A DNA stretch of 64,000 nt. Origin: Streptomyces katrae. Lineage in GTDB: Bacteria > Actinomycetota > Actinomycetes > Streptomycetales > Streptomycetaceae. The translations under genes and the position numbers were made by a program. The DNA is taken from positions 26,667 to 90,666 of the forward strand of contig NZ_JNZY01000025.1 of NCBI RefSeq assembly GCF_000717655.1. Reading direction: 5' to 3'. A model generated the notes under the pieces. That model was not told where the DNA came from and ran no database searches. It saw only the letters and a program-made list of their open reading frames with translations. Positions 26,977-35,795 of the stretch are shown piece after piece; position 1 is the first letter of the stretch; each line of letters begins with the position of its first letter.

Positions 26977-27603
26977 CCGGGGCTCCTGGGCTGTCATCTG
27001 GCGTGTGTCACCACGGTATCGCCAGGAGAGGCCGCCGGAGCCCGGTAGGGACGAATCGCCGCCCGGCGACCGCCGCGCGACCGCTCACCCGACAGCCGCC
27101 GCCCGCCCGGCCGGCCGGCGAGGTACGGCGTGAGGCGTCGCGGGCCCGGCAGGAGCCGAAAGGGACGGCCCAGAGCGGCGAGGGTACGTCCGCCGGAAGC
27201 GCGGCAACCCGGTGCCCCCGGTCCCGGGCATCGGAGTTGGCGGCCCGCGGCGATCTCGGTACAGGTGACGGCCACGGTCTCGTTCCGGACGGCAAGCAGC
27301 GTGTCCTCCTGGACGAGCGGCCCTTGTTCGTGGTGCAGGTCCGCGATTCGAGGGCGTCATTGCCGAGACCGTGCTGGGCGGGCCCACGTGGTGTCGTCGG
27401 AACCACGTCGTACGGGGAGTTCATGACCGCGGGCGGTTTGCGTTGCCCGCCTTCCCGCGCCCGCACCCCCATGCACGGCCGGCCAGGGAAAGGTGCGCCC
27501 ATCCGGGCGGGGTCAGCGTGTAGCGCCGGTCGGGGTCAACCCCGGGGACATAGGTTTCGCAGCGGAATGTGCCTGGCCGGGCACCGAAGGAAACAGGAAG
27601 TGA
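26977..27603. other. Intergenic region, nothing firmly recognised
   Basis: The 627 bases between the toxin-antitoxin-like pair and the NmrA-like gene contain long open shadows but no supported gene. A plus-strand stretch near 27250-27350 (GDLGTGDGHGLVPDGKQRVL) looks coding-like, but I could not place it. Confidence 0.4.
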
Positions 27604-28560
27604 GTGCCGGCGATGACCGAGCAGCGAACCGTCACCGTCTTCGGCGCGACGGGGCACCAGGGAGGCTCACTCGTACGGGCGATCCTCGCGGACCGGGACA
27701 GCGGATTCGTGGTCCGCGCGGTGACCCGTCGGCCCGACTCGGACCGGGGCAAGGAGCTGGAACGGCTCGGGGCCGAGGTGGTCCAGGCCGATCTGGATGA
27801 CGAGGAGAGCCTGGTCGCGGCACTCGAGGGCGCGTACGGGGCGTACCTGGTGACCAATTTCTGGGAAGACATGGACGCGGCGCACGAGAAGGCGCAGGCT
27901 GCGGCCCTGTCTCGGGCAGCGTCGCAGGCGGGTGTGCAGCACGCCATCTGGTCCACCCTGGAGGACACGCGCGAGTGCATTCCGCTGGACGACGGCCGGA
28001 TGCCCACGCTCCAGGGCTCGTACAAGGTCCCGCACTTCGACGGCAAGGCCGAAGCGGACCACTATTTCACCGACGACGGTGTACCGACCACCTTCCTGCG
28101 CACCACCTTCTACTGGGAGAATCTGTTCGGGGCGTTCGCCCCGGCGCGCGGCGAGGACGGCGCCTTCGAGCTGAACTTCCCGATGGGCGACAGCAGACTC
28201 TCCGGCATCGCCGTCGACGACATCGGCAAGACGGCGCTCGCCATCCTCAAGCGCGGCACCGACTTCATCCCGGCCACGGTCAGCATCGCGGGCGAACACC
28301 TGACCGTCGCCGACATGGCCGCGGCCCTCTCGGAGTCACTCGGGGAGCCCGTCCGCTACCGCCCCCTGACGCCGGACGCGTTCCGCGCGCTGGGCTTCCC
28401 GGGCGCCGACGAGGCCGGCAACATGTTCCAGTTCTACGCCGACTGCGAGGCCCGCTTCACCGGTGCCCGCGACCTCGACGCCGTCCGCGCCCTCAACCCG
28501 GCCCTCCAGGACTTCTCCACGTGGCTGGCGGCACACCGGGACGAGTTCCACTGGAGCTGA
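27604..28560 (+). CDS. NmrA-like NAD(P)-binding protein
   Basis: The 318-residue Rossmann protein opens TVTVFGATGHQGGSLVRAIL, the NmrA-type GxxGxxG motif, followed by VVRAVTRRPDS, a basic segment that suggests NADP(H) preference. Other landmarks are GAYGAYLVTNFWE, HAIWSTLEDT, FYWENLFGAFAP and IAVDDIGKTALAIL. NmrA-like proteins are atypical SDRs that act as redox sensors or reductases. GTG 27604 has AGGAA at ideal spacing; ATG 27613 is three codons in. The gene is convergent with the AraC-type gene that follows. Confidence 0.88.
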   Translation: MPAMTEQRTVTVFGATGHQGGSLVRAILADRDSGFVVRAVTRRPDSDRGKELERLGAEVVQADLDDEESLVAALEGAYGAYLVTNFWEDMDAAHEKAQAAALSRAASQAGVQHAIWSTLEDTRECIPLDDGRMPTLQGSYKVPHFDGKAEADHYFTDDGVPTTFLRTTFYWENLFGAFAPARGEDGAFELNFPMGDSRLSGIAVDDIGKTALAILKRGTDFIPATVSIAGEHLTVADMAAALSESLGEPVRYRPLTPDAFRALGFPGADEAGNMFQFYADCEARFTGARDLDAVRALNPALQDFSTWLAAHRDEFHWS

Positions 28561-28825
28561 GGGCTGCGAGCACCGTCAGTGTGCAGACGGGCACGGTGGT
28601 CCTGATGCAGGCTGCAAGTGAGTGGCGCGGTCATGGCTTTCGGCCCGTCTCGCTCGACGAGGACGCTGTCCCGGTGCGGACAGCGGACGGCGCTGCTCGG
28701 GGAGCACCTCGCGCGTCGTCGTGCGTCACCGGGTACGGCACTCCTCGTCCGGGGCCTGGGAACCGGCCGCCGGGAGATCCGGCAACGGAGGCGGCCGCCC
28801 GCCGCCTGACGGGGATGACCTTTCC

Positions 28826-29937
28826 TCACCCGCCGTCGGCCCCGCCGCGATCCGGAGACGCGGGCCGGTGCCGGTTGCGGTACGCCCCGGGAGGCTTGCC
28901 CTCCCACCGTGTGAAGGCACGGACCAGGGCCGTCGCGCCGCTCAGACCGACGAGGGGGGCGATCCGGTCCAGCGGCAGGGCTGTGGTCTCCAGCAGCCGC
29001 CGGGTCCGGCCGTGGCGGGCCGCGTCCAGGAGCGCGCGCCACGTCGTGCCCTCCGTGTGCAGGGCCCTGCGCAGGGTCCGGACGCTGAGGTTGAGCTCCT
29101 TGGCGGGACCCTCGGGGCCCGCTCCCGCGAGTGCGGCGTGTTCCAGCCACTGCCCTACGCGCTCGGCGACCGTGGCGACCGCGGACAGCTCGTGCAGAAG
29201 CCGGTCGGCGTAGGCCCGGTGCAGGGCGTTGAGCGCCGGATCGTACAGGGGGCGACGCCTGTCCAGGTCCTCGTTGGCGACCGTGATCGCGTTTTCCGGG
29301 GCGTCGAAGGTGACGTGGCAGCCGAGGACGCGGACGTAGGACTCGGGCGACCCCGCAAGGGGGTGGGCGAACGACACGGCCAGGGGCGCCCACTCGTCCC
29401 CGGCGATCCAGCGGGCGGCTCGCACCATGCTGCTGACGATCGCCTCCACCTGCTGGGGGTGCATGTCCGCCGGGTCGACGGTCGGCCGGTAGCAGATCCG
29501 GCTGGCGCCGCTGCGGCGGTGCAGGGTCACCGTGCCCGCCTGGCTCACCAGGGGGTGGTAGCGCTCGGCCGCCTCCGCGGCGTCCGCAAGGCTGGCGCAG
29601 GTGAGGACGAGGTGGCCCAGGATGTGCAGGCCCTCCGGCCGGATGCGGTCGCCCACGAGGAGCCCCGTGTGCGGGTCGGCGTCCCGGGCGGCGAGCACCG
29701 CGTCCCACAGGGCGCGCATCTCGCCGAACTCCAGCCTGTCGGTGGGCGGGACCCAGGAACCGGAGCCGCCGGATCATCGTGCTGTTCGAACTCGAACCGG
29801 ACCAGGCCATCGGACCGGACGGCGTGGAGCCGGTCGTACGCGGCGTCCACGCCGCGGGCGCGGACCCCGACACGCCCGAAGACCCACTCCCGCAGACCCT
29901 CTGCGGTCTGGATACCGACGCCATGGAGCACTCCCAT
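28826..29937 (-). pseudogene. AraC-family regulator, frameshifted near residue 55
   Basis: From ATG 29937 the frame reads MGVLHGVGIQTAEGLREWVF ... SDGLVRFEFEQHDDP and then loses sense. Another frame picks up SWVPPTDRLEFGEMRALWDA and runs intact to the stop at 28826. Joined, they form a full AraC regulator with the PF12625-type ligand-binding domain and a C-terminal double helix-turn-helix (LNLSVRTLRRALHTEGTTWR, DRIAPLVGLSGATALVRAFT, RWEGKPPGAYR). The shift needs one base near 29770. ATG 29719 could express the larger fragment. The alternative is a sequencing error in an intact gene. Confidence 0.7.
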
Positions 29938-30152
29938 TACCGACCGACCGGCCCGGGCGAGCCTTGGTATCCCCCTGCACTCCACGAACAGCGGTGCCAG
30001 CGGTGCGGGGCAGCGCTCCGCACCCTGTGAAGGCCGGGACGCGTGAAACGCGACGGTCACCGGACCCGGCTCGCCGCGCCTTACGCCGCCTCTCGGTCGA
30101 GGCCATCGCCCCCCGCCTGCTGGCCCGCGAAGCCGGTTGTGGCGCGGGCAGC

Positions 30153-30181
30153 TTGGCTGAAGCCGTCGGGCGGGTTAGCGT
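30153..30181 (+). promoter_or_regulatory. Promoter positioned for leaderless transcription of the DUF402 gene
   Basis: TTGGCT (30153-30158), a 17-base spacer and TAGCGT (30176-30181) form a vegetative-type promoter. The ATG at 30188 is seven bases past the -10, exactly where transcription should begin. This agrees with the lack of a ribosome binding site. Confidence 0.6.
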
Positions 30182-30187
30182 TTTGGG

Positions 30188-30712
30188 ATGGTCAAAGAGA
30201 GCACTTCCGTGCTGGTCGACGTCCGGAAGTACGACGGCAGTCTGAGCGCGCGGTGGACTGCTGTCCGGCTGGGCGAAGACGAGCACGGCGTGTGGTTGGG
30301 CACGGCGCAGGGTGTCCCCGTCAGTTCGTCCACGGGCGAGCGGCCAGGCCGGTTCGCGTACGTGGTGTTGGTCCCACGCGGTGGGTGGTGGACGGCCACG
30401 TTCTGTGCGGACCCGGGTCCGGAGGTGTACTGCGACGTGTGCACCGTTCCCGAGTGGAACGCGGACGGGACCGTCGTGAGCATGGTGGACCTCGATCTCG
30501 ATGTCGTGCGGCCCCGGGGTGGCGAGGCCCATGTCGAGGACGAGGATCAGTTCGCCGAACGGCGGATGCGCTACGGCTACCCCGACAGCGTCGCGGCCGC
30601 GGCCCGGCAGACATGCGACTGGCTGATGGAGAGGGTCCGTCGCGAAGGTGATGGTGCTGGCGTCGAACCCTTCGCCTCGGCGTACCGTCACTGGCTCGGG
30701 CTCATCGAATAG
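30188..30712 (+). CDS. DUF402-family protein
   Basis: The 174-residue protein has DUF402 landmarks: DVRKYDGSLSARWTAVRLGE, WWTATFCADPGPEVYCDVCT, MVDLDLDVVRPRGGEAHVED and EDQFAERRMRYGYPDSV. The family includes small RNA-associated or nucleoside-diphosphate phosphatase-like proteins, and acidic residues D and E of the DLDLDV/DEDQF region would hold metal. ATG 30188 lacks a ribosome binding site and appears leaderless. The exact substrate is unknown. Nothing else is seen in the flanking 29938-30152 or 30713-30952. Confidence 0.75.
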   Translation: MVKESTSVLVDVRKYDGSLSARWTAVRLGEDEHGVWLGTAQGVPVSSSTGERPGRFAYVVLVPRGGWWTATFCADPGPEVYCDVCTVPEWNADGTVVSMVDLDLDVVRPRGGEAHVEDEDQFAERRMRYGYPDSVAAAARQTCDWLMERVRREGDGAGVEPFASAYRHWLGLIE

Positions 30713-30952
30713 GCCCGCATCGGATCGCGCAACAGGGTGTTACCCCTGGTCTGCTTGACGCTGGTGGAGAGGGTGGCGGGTCGGACGGTGCCGTCTCCGT
30801 AGCGGGCGTGGGATCCGCGGCCGAGCATGAGGGCGATCCCGGCCTGCTGCGCCGCCTGCTCTCCCTGACCACCAGCCCGGACCGGCTCTTCCCCATCGTC
30901 ACCCCCTGACAGCCAGCCCGCCCGCCCCGTCCGGACCAGCGCGCACGGCCCG

Positions 30953-31555
30953 TTAGCGGAGGGGGTGCCAGGCGGGTTCGAGGCGGTCGAGGAGGGTTTC
31001 GAAAGTCGTTGCGGCGCGGTCCCAGTCGCCGTCGGCAAGGGGTGCATGCAGCAGCCCCAGCAGGGAGTCGGCCAGGAGCGCGGCCTCGGCATCTGCCCTG
31101 TCATCGGGCATGCCCAGGCCCGTGAACGCGCAGGCCAGAACGTGTCTCCATTCGGTGAGGAGGCTGCGCATCACCGGGCCGTACCGGTCGGGGTTGAGCA
31201 CGCTTGCGGTCATGACCTCGAAGGTGACCGGCAGGATGTCCCGCCGTTCGGGCGGCGTGGTGAACTGGCGCCAGACTTCCTCCAGCATCGCCCGCATGCC
31301 TGCCGGGTCCGTCGGCGCGCCCGCGACGTCGAGGGCCCGGCGCAGGACCAGCAGCGGGCGCCCCTCGTCACGGTCCAGCGCCTGGGCCACAAGCTGCTCC
31401 TTGCTGCCGAAGTAGTACAAGAGCATGCGGTCGCTGGTCCCGAGTGCCTTGGCAAGCGGGCGCAGGGAGAGGTCCGCCAGCCCGTTTTCGGCCACGTAGG
31501 CGCGGACCTGCCTCAGCAGGTGGTCGCGTTTCGCCTGGTCAGCCGTACGCGCCAT
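30953..31555 (-). CDS. TetR-family regulator
   Basis: The 200-residue protein has a TetR helix-turn-helix: QAKRDHLLRQVRAYVAENGL, LSLRPLAKALGTSDRMLLYY and FGSKEQLVAQAL. The C-terminal part is a TetR ligand/dimer domain (EVWRQFTTPPERRDILPVTF). ATG 31555 follows GGAGTGAC. Two matching palindromes lie just upstream, so it very likely represses its own promoter and whatever lies divergently. Confidence 0.92.
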   Translation of the reverse strand: MARTADQAKRDHLLRQVRAYVAENGLADLSLRPLAKALGTSDRMLLYYFGSKEQLVAQALDRDEGRPLLVLRRALDVAGAPTDPAGMRAMLEEVWRQFTTPPERRDILPVTFEVMTASVLNPDRYGPVMRSLLTEWRHVLACAFTGLGMPDDRADAEAALLADSLLGLLHAPLADGDWDRAATTFETLLDRLEPAWHPLR

Positions 31556-31597
31556 GTCACTCCGCATCCTCGACGCCCGATATGCGAGGTATTTACT

Positions 31598-31641
31598 GTA
31601 GCGGGTGCTACGTGTATATTTAAATGTAGCAAGTGCTACAT
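31598..31641. promoter_or_regulatory. Tandem TetR operators
   Basis: GTAGC-gggt-GCTAC (31598-31611) and ATGTAGC-aagt-GCTACAT (31624-31641) share the core GTAGCnnnTGCTAC-like dyad. Their centres are 28 bases apart, and they sit in an AT-rich stretch between the TetR gene and the plus-strand HATPase gene. Confidence 0.85.
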
Positions 31642-31705
31642 GTACCCGCTGGGAGTCGCCACGCGACGCGGCACCAGCCGACCAACCCGGAAGGAATGAT
31701 CACGC

Positions 31706-32314
31706 ATGGCCGGCCGGCAGACCGACCACGCAGAGGCACGGCGCAGCGGACCGCAGAAGACCCGGACTCCGAGGCGCGGATGCCTGCGCTCGCACTCGGT
31801 TCACGGCGCGCCCTACCAGAACCTCACCCGCCCGGCATGGGCCGCGCGGCAGATGGCCCTGTGGGGGCGTGTCCTGAACCCGCCCAGCGCGAGGCTCGAC
31901 CGCGCCGTCACCCGGAACTCGTCCTGGCCCGTTGTGCGCGCCCCGGAATCGGTCGGCTGTACGCGGCGCCGCCTGACAGCCCAGCTGACCGCGTGGGGCC
32001 TCGAGGAGCTGGTCGACACGACTCAGCTCCTGGCCAGCGAGCTCATCACCAATGCGCTGCGACACACCCGCGGTCCCATCGGCTTCCGCGTGCACGTGCA
32101 CGGCAGCCTCCTGCGGTGCGAAGCGGAAGACGCCGACCCGATCGGCCCGACCCGCCGGACCGCCCCCGCCGACGCCGAAAACGGACGCGGCATCGAACTC
32201 GTCGACGCCCTCGCCCACAACTGGGGGAGCCACCGCACCCTCACCGGCAAAACGACATGGTTCGAACTGCCCCTCCCCCACCAAAGCCATGCCGCCACGG
32301 CGGTAGGGCGGTAG
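31706..32314 (+). CDS. HATPase (anti-sigma/RsbW-like) protein with odd N-terminal extension
   Basis: The 202-residue frame contains a histidine-kinase-like ATPase domain typical of Streptomyces anti-sigma regulators: N box DTTQLLASELITNALRHTRG, then LRCEAEDADPIGP and the G box ENGRGIELVDALAHNWGSH, ending TGKTTWFELPLP. The first about 65 residues (MAGRQTDHAEARRSGPQKTR...) are basic and unlike this family, so the 5' end may be a fusion with the former target gene of the divergent TetR. GGAAGG lies 11 bases before ATG 31706. It would bind ATP and a sigma factor or STAS partner, which is not adjacent. Confidence 0.65.
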   Translation: MAGRQTDHAEARRSGPQKTRTPRRGCLRSHSVHGAPYQNLTRPAWAARQMALWGRVLNPPSARLDRAVTRNSSWPVVRAPESVGCTRRRLTAQLTAWGLEELVDTTQLLASELITNALRHTRGPIGFRVHVHGSLLRCEAEDADPIGPTRRTAPADAENGRGIELVDALAHNWGSHRTLTGKTTWFELPLPHQSHAATAVGR

Positions 32315-32332
32315 GGCGGTAGGGCGGTAGGG
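32301..32332. repeat. Tandem repeat, four copies of an 8-bp unit (cggtaggg)
   Basis: Four perfect copies overlap the 3' end of the HATPase gene and include its stop codon. Copy-number change would alter the C-terminus. Confidence 0.95.
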
Positions 32333-32811
32333 CCCCACCCTCGAGGTCCACCTCCGCGAAGGATCCGATGGCGCCCGCCCGTGCCGGGAGCACGGCGTCG
32401 GCAAGGTAGCCCTGGGCGGCGGAGCAGTGGCGGCGGCATCACCCCGGCGCTCCGCAGCAGCATCGCCCCGCCGGCCAAGGGCGGAGCATCGGTCTGGTCG
32501 GCGAGCGCCAATCTCTCAGTGCGACCACGGTCGGCCTTGGAGTAACGGCGATCTACGCGATCCCGCCCGCCGCTACGAGCTCCTTGAACTTCCGGCGGCC
32601 GAGCTGGCCCGCGGTACGGCCCGGACACGGGGCTGCCCCAGCGGCAAGACTCCCCCGGCGGAGGCGGCGACGGCTTCAACACGGCGTCGGTGATGAGCTC
32701 GCACCCCGACGTCGTAGACGGAACCGTCCGGTGGCCCCGCTCCTTGATGGCTGCCGGGCGCCGAGCCGTATGTGTGAGACTCCCTCTGAATGATCACTCG
32801 GGGGGTTCGCG
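32333..32811. other. Intergenic region, nothing recognised
   Basis: The 479 bases after the HATPase gene contain short open frames in several directions with no recognisable motif, strong hairpin or repeat. Confidence 0.45.
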
Positions 32812-33393
32812 TTGAACGCGCTGTTGAAAAGGGTGTGGATCGGGCTGGCCGCGACCTTGATCGTGAGTCTGGCCGCCGTGGTCCTGCCGGACCGCATCCA
32901 GATAGACGACGCCGGGCGCATCCACCTGGGCGCGCCCGCGCCCACGCCGTCCCCGTCCACGGCGGCGCCCACACCGGAGTCCACGTCACCGCCCCTCACA
33001 CGGGACGCCGTGGACGAGGTGATCCGGACCGCGGTCAGCGCGGCGGGCCTCGACCCGGCGCAGGGCCGCCCGACCGGCGCGGCCGGCGCCAACTCGAACA
33101 GGACGGGCTGGATGGCCGTCCGCGAGAAGACCGCCGCACAGTCGGAGATGAACATGATCTGCGCCGACCTGGAGCGCCAGGGCTGGACGCTGAACCCGAA
33201 CGGCGATCGCCCCGACGCCTCCCGCAGCTACAAACGCGGGGGCTGGCACCTGCTCGTGAGCACGTGCGGGAAGACCCAGGCGCCGTCCACCACCTCCACC
33301 TTGACCGACTCGCAGACCTACCTGAGCCTGACCGGGCTCCAGCTGAACCTTTCCGACATACCCCTCCCCGAGATCACCATCCGCATCGGCTGA
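32812..33393 (+). CDS. Membrane-anchored exported protein, unknown
   Basis: The 193-residue product has an N-terminal hydrophobic anchor (LLKRVWIGLAATLIVSLAAV), a Pro/Ser/Thr-rich linker (APTPSPSTAAPTPESTSPPL) and a folded C-terminal domain with two cysteines (NMICADLERQGWTL and LVSTCGKT). Start is TTG 32812 after GGGGGG. It is probably anchored with the C-terminus outside. I recognise no family. The following 33394-33692 holds no gene that I can support. Confidence 0.6.
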   Translation: MNALLKRVWIGLAATLIVSLAAVVLPDRIQIDDAGRIHLGAPAPTPSPSTAAPTPESTSPPLTRDAVDEVIRTAVSAAGLDPAQGRPTGAAGANSNRTGWMAVREKTAAQSEMNMICADLERQGWTLNPNGDRPDASRSYKRGGWHLLVSTCGKTQAPSTTSTLTDSQTYLSLTGLQLNLSDIPLPEITIRIG

Positions 33394-33692
33394 CCCCTCA
33401 CAGAGAAGACGGCACGTGGACCCGTCCACCCGGACCGACATCCAGAGATGCAGGCCAGGAGCCAGGCCTTCCGCGACCTTCGTGTCTGAACCGCCACGCT
33501 CCTCGCACAGCCGGTAATGCAGCCGTATCCGCGACCGTCGTACCTGTCACTCCAGGGCCGGACCGCCCGCCAGGACACCGGGGCTCTCCACCTCCCTGGA
33601 CCGGGCCACCGGCCGCTCCTCCGCCCTCGGCAGCTTGCCGGTACCCGTGGGAGGTTCGCCGGAGCGCCCGCCCGGGTCCGGTCACCGGTTCG

Positions 33693-34167
33693 TCAGGCGT
33701 CGACGTAGTTGGTCAGGATGCAGCCCTCGACGATGGCCTGCTGGGTGGTGGATTGCGGCGGAGCCGCGTAGTGGGGCGCGCAGTTCAAGACGAGCGTGCC
33801 GCGGGACAGCATGTCTCTCTCGTCGCTGCCGGTGGCGAAAATCCGTGCGGCGAAATTCTGGCCGATGAACCAGTGGGTCCGAAGGTCGTGTCCTTCGGCT
33901 TCGTGGGGCGGATGTGCAGGTCGTGGCGTTGCTGATCAGCCGTACCAGCTCGTCCGTACGGGCCACCTTGGCGAGCCGGGCTTCTACCCGGCCGCCCGTG
34001 TCCGCAGTGCCGTCACCGTCCGAGCCGCCTCCTGCCTGCCCCCCGTTCCTGCCGGAGGGCCCCTGGTCACTCTGGCTCCCGGATGGTCCTGCGCCGTCGT
34101 CGCAGGAAGCGGTGCCCATGCGGGCCAGGAGGGCGACGGCGGCCGCGACGGCCTGCTTCGTGCGTAT
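33693..34167 (-). pseudogene. Lipoprotein gene with lost start codon and frameshift
   Basis: The minus strand encodes SIRTKQAVAAAVALLARMGT, then the lipobox GTASC, a Gly/Ser linker, and GGRVEARLAKVARTDELVRL. In the next frame it continues THWFIGQNFAARIFATGSDE, GTLVLNCAPHYAAPP and QAIVEGCILTNYVDA to a stop at 33693. The signal peptide starts at an ATA codon (34167-34165) where ATG would be expected, and a single-base shift near 33918 breaks the frame. Both lesions suggest a dead gene. The mature part has two cysteines; the function is unknown. Confidence 0.6.
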
Positions 34168-34406
34168 GGAGGGACCCTTACCTGAGGTCGGGAATGGGAA
34201 GATCCCCCGGAACCCAGCCGAAGTGATCAACGAACGGCAAAGGCCAACGACCTGACCCACGCGCTCCATACGGCACGGGCCGCGCGCATCCGATTCCCTG
34301 CCGGTCGTCCGACCGGCGTCGGTGGCGTGCCCGGCCTTGGCGATTCCGCCGGCCCAGCGAGCCGGCGAGCGACGAGTGAAGCGGGCAAGTGGGCGAGCCC
34401 GACTCT

Positions 34407-34757
34407 TCAGACCGCGGTCGGCCCCGCGGACGCGTCGGCCTGGCGACGGTACTCGGCGTTGATGCGCTGGGCTTCTTCGAGCTGGTCTTCGAGGATGACG
34501 ATGCGGCAGGCGGCGTCGATCGGGGTGCCTCGATCGACGAGTTCCCGGGCACGGGCGGCGATGCGCAGCTGGTAGCGGGAGTAGCGGCGGTGGCCGCCAG
34601 CGGAGCGGAGCGGGGTGATGAGGCGGGCTTCGCCGATGGCGCGGAGGAAGCCCTGCGTGGTGCCGAGCATCGCGGCGGCCCGGCCCATCGTGTAGGCGGG
34701 GAAGTCGTCGTCGTCCAGGTGACCGCCGAGCGGGCCGGTCGGGTTCTCTGCTGTCAT
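34407..34757 (-). CDS. MerR-like helix-turn-helix regulator
   Basis: The 116-residue protein has DDDDFPAYTMGRAAAMLGTT, then QGFLRAIGEARLITPLRSAG and GHRRYSRYQLRIAARARELV. This is the MerR winged helix with its RRY signature, followed by a coiled coil (VILEDQLEEAQRINAEYRRQ). It is a common small Streptomyces regulator with no effector domain. ATG 34757 follows GAGAGG. Targets are unknown. The gap 34168-34406 shows nothing. Confidence 0.85.
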   Translation of the reverse strand: MTAENPTGPLGGHLDDDDFPAYTMGRAAAMLGTTQGFLRAIGEARLITPLRSAGGHRRYSRYQLRIAARARELVDRGTPIDAACRIVILEDQLEEAQRINAEYRRQADASAGPTAV

Positions 34758-34783
34758 TGCACCTCTCTCATGAAACGCGTGGA

Positions 34784-34815
34784 GGGGCCCTAGTGCCGTA
34801 CGGCACCAGGGCCCC
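34784..34815. terminator. Nested palindromic hairpin upstream of the MerR-like gene
   Basis: Outer arms 34784-34791 and 34808-34815 pair perfectly, and the inner 34793-34806 is a perfect 14-base palindrome. It lies 26 bases from the MerR-like start codon, so it could be an operator or a leader hairpin as well as a terminator. Confidence 0.55.
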
Positions 34816-35167
34816 GAAGGAACTACTACACCATCTGCCGGCCCTGATACTGCGCCGGCCTCCTGTGTCCGCGGACCCGACCGAGACGCTGTCGGGGCTG
34901 CGGGGATCGCAGTTGCTTGACCGGAGACCACCTCACTATCGATGTCCTGCGGTACCCGGGCTCAGACTTCCGCCCGGGCGATCCTGATGGCGCCCGATTC
35001 CTCCGTTCGTCCCTCGGATGATCAACTGCTTCGCGGTACTTCCTGGGCGGCCCCTGATCACTGCGGGCCACCCGGTCCGGCCGTCAGTCCCGTCGCCGTC
35101 CTGCAACCGCTCTGGCTTCGGAACTCCACCACCGCACCGTCCAACAACTGCAACTACGGGTACTACT

Positions 35168-35192
35168 GCCCGGCAGTTCATCTCTGCCGGGC
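35168..35192 (+). terminator. Hairpin, 9-bp stem followed by cttctt
   Basis: Arms 35168-35176 and 35184-35192 pair perfectly around ttcatct, with a T-rich tail. No gene upstream on the plus strand is convincing, so it may mark the end of a lost gene. The rest of 34816-35383 holds nothing I can name. Confidence 0.6.
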
Positions 35193-35383
35193 CTTCTTGA
35201 CTGGGCTACAAGAGAAACCTTAATCACACCACTGCCCAATGTCTACTCTTGCCGACGTAGATTTTCGTGCACATGCCACTGAGGTAATCGGGTGCAGTCG
35301 GGTTCAACGGCTGCGGGCGGGGGCACAGCGCCGGCAGGCAGGGCCGGACGCCGACAACGGGCCCGGAGCGCGCGACGACCACG

Positions 35384-35700
35384 ATGAGGGCCGAGCGCAC
35401 AGGCCCTCGTTCTCTGTCCGCCGCCGCCGAGGCGCGCCAGGCCGCCCGGGCGTTCCTCGAAGACCTCGGGCAGTCGGCCACCGGACCGGAGCAGACCGAC
35501 ACGGTCGCCCTGGTCGTCTCCGAGCTCGTGACCCACGCTCTGCGCCACGGTGGTGGCGCCTACATCCTCCTCCTCGCCGCCCACCCCGGCACGATCGAGG
35601 TCGCCGTCCACCAGCCGGCCCGCCTCCACGTCCCAGACGACCAGCTCGCCATCGAGGACCCGGCCGTGCTGCAACCGTGCCTCGGCGGCCGCCACAGGCG
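35384..35700 (+). pseudogene. HATPase (RsbW-like) gene truncated after the N box
   Basis: ATG 35384 opens a normal anti-sigma-type ATPase: SLSAAAEARQAARAFLEDLG, TDTVALVVSELVTHALRHGG and AYILLLAAHPGTIEVAVHQP. Similarity stops before the G box, and the frame continues into unrelated sequence. The ATP lid is absent, so it cannot bind ATP normally. The downstream dehydrogenase begins only about 100 bases later, suggesting a deletion joined the two. Confidence 0.6.
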
Positions 35701-35795
35701 CCATGCCGTCCCCACCTCGCCCGAAGGGAGGTTTGGCGGACCACGCCGGTCGAGTCCGTTCCGGTCATTTATGGTGAATGGTCTAGGTTCAGCCC

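Noticed and set aside
27250..27350. Coding-like stretch recalling the N-terminal domain of glycogen debranching enzymes
   Set aside because: Similarity too weak and short to name.
34942..35223. Possible small cysteine-containing peptide (NNCNYGYYC) before the hairpin at 35168
   Set aside because: No ribosome site, no recognisable precursor or modification genes; may be the end of a lost gene.
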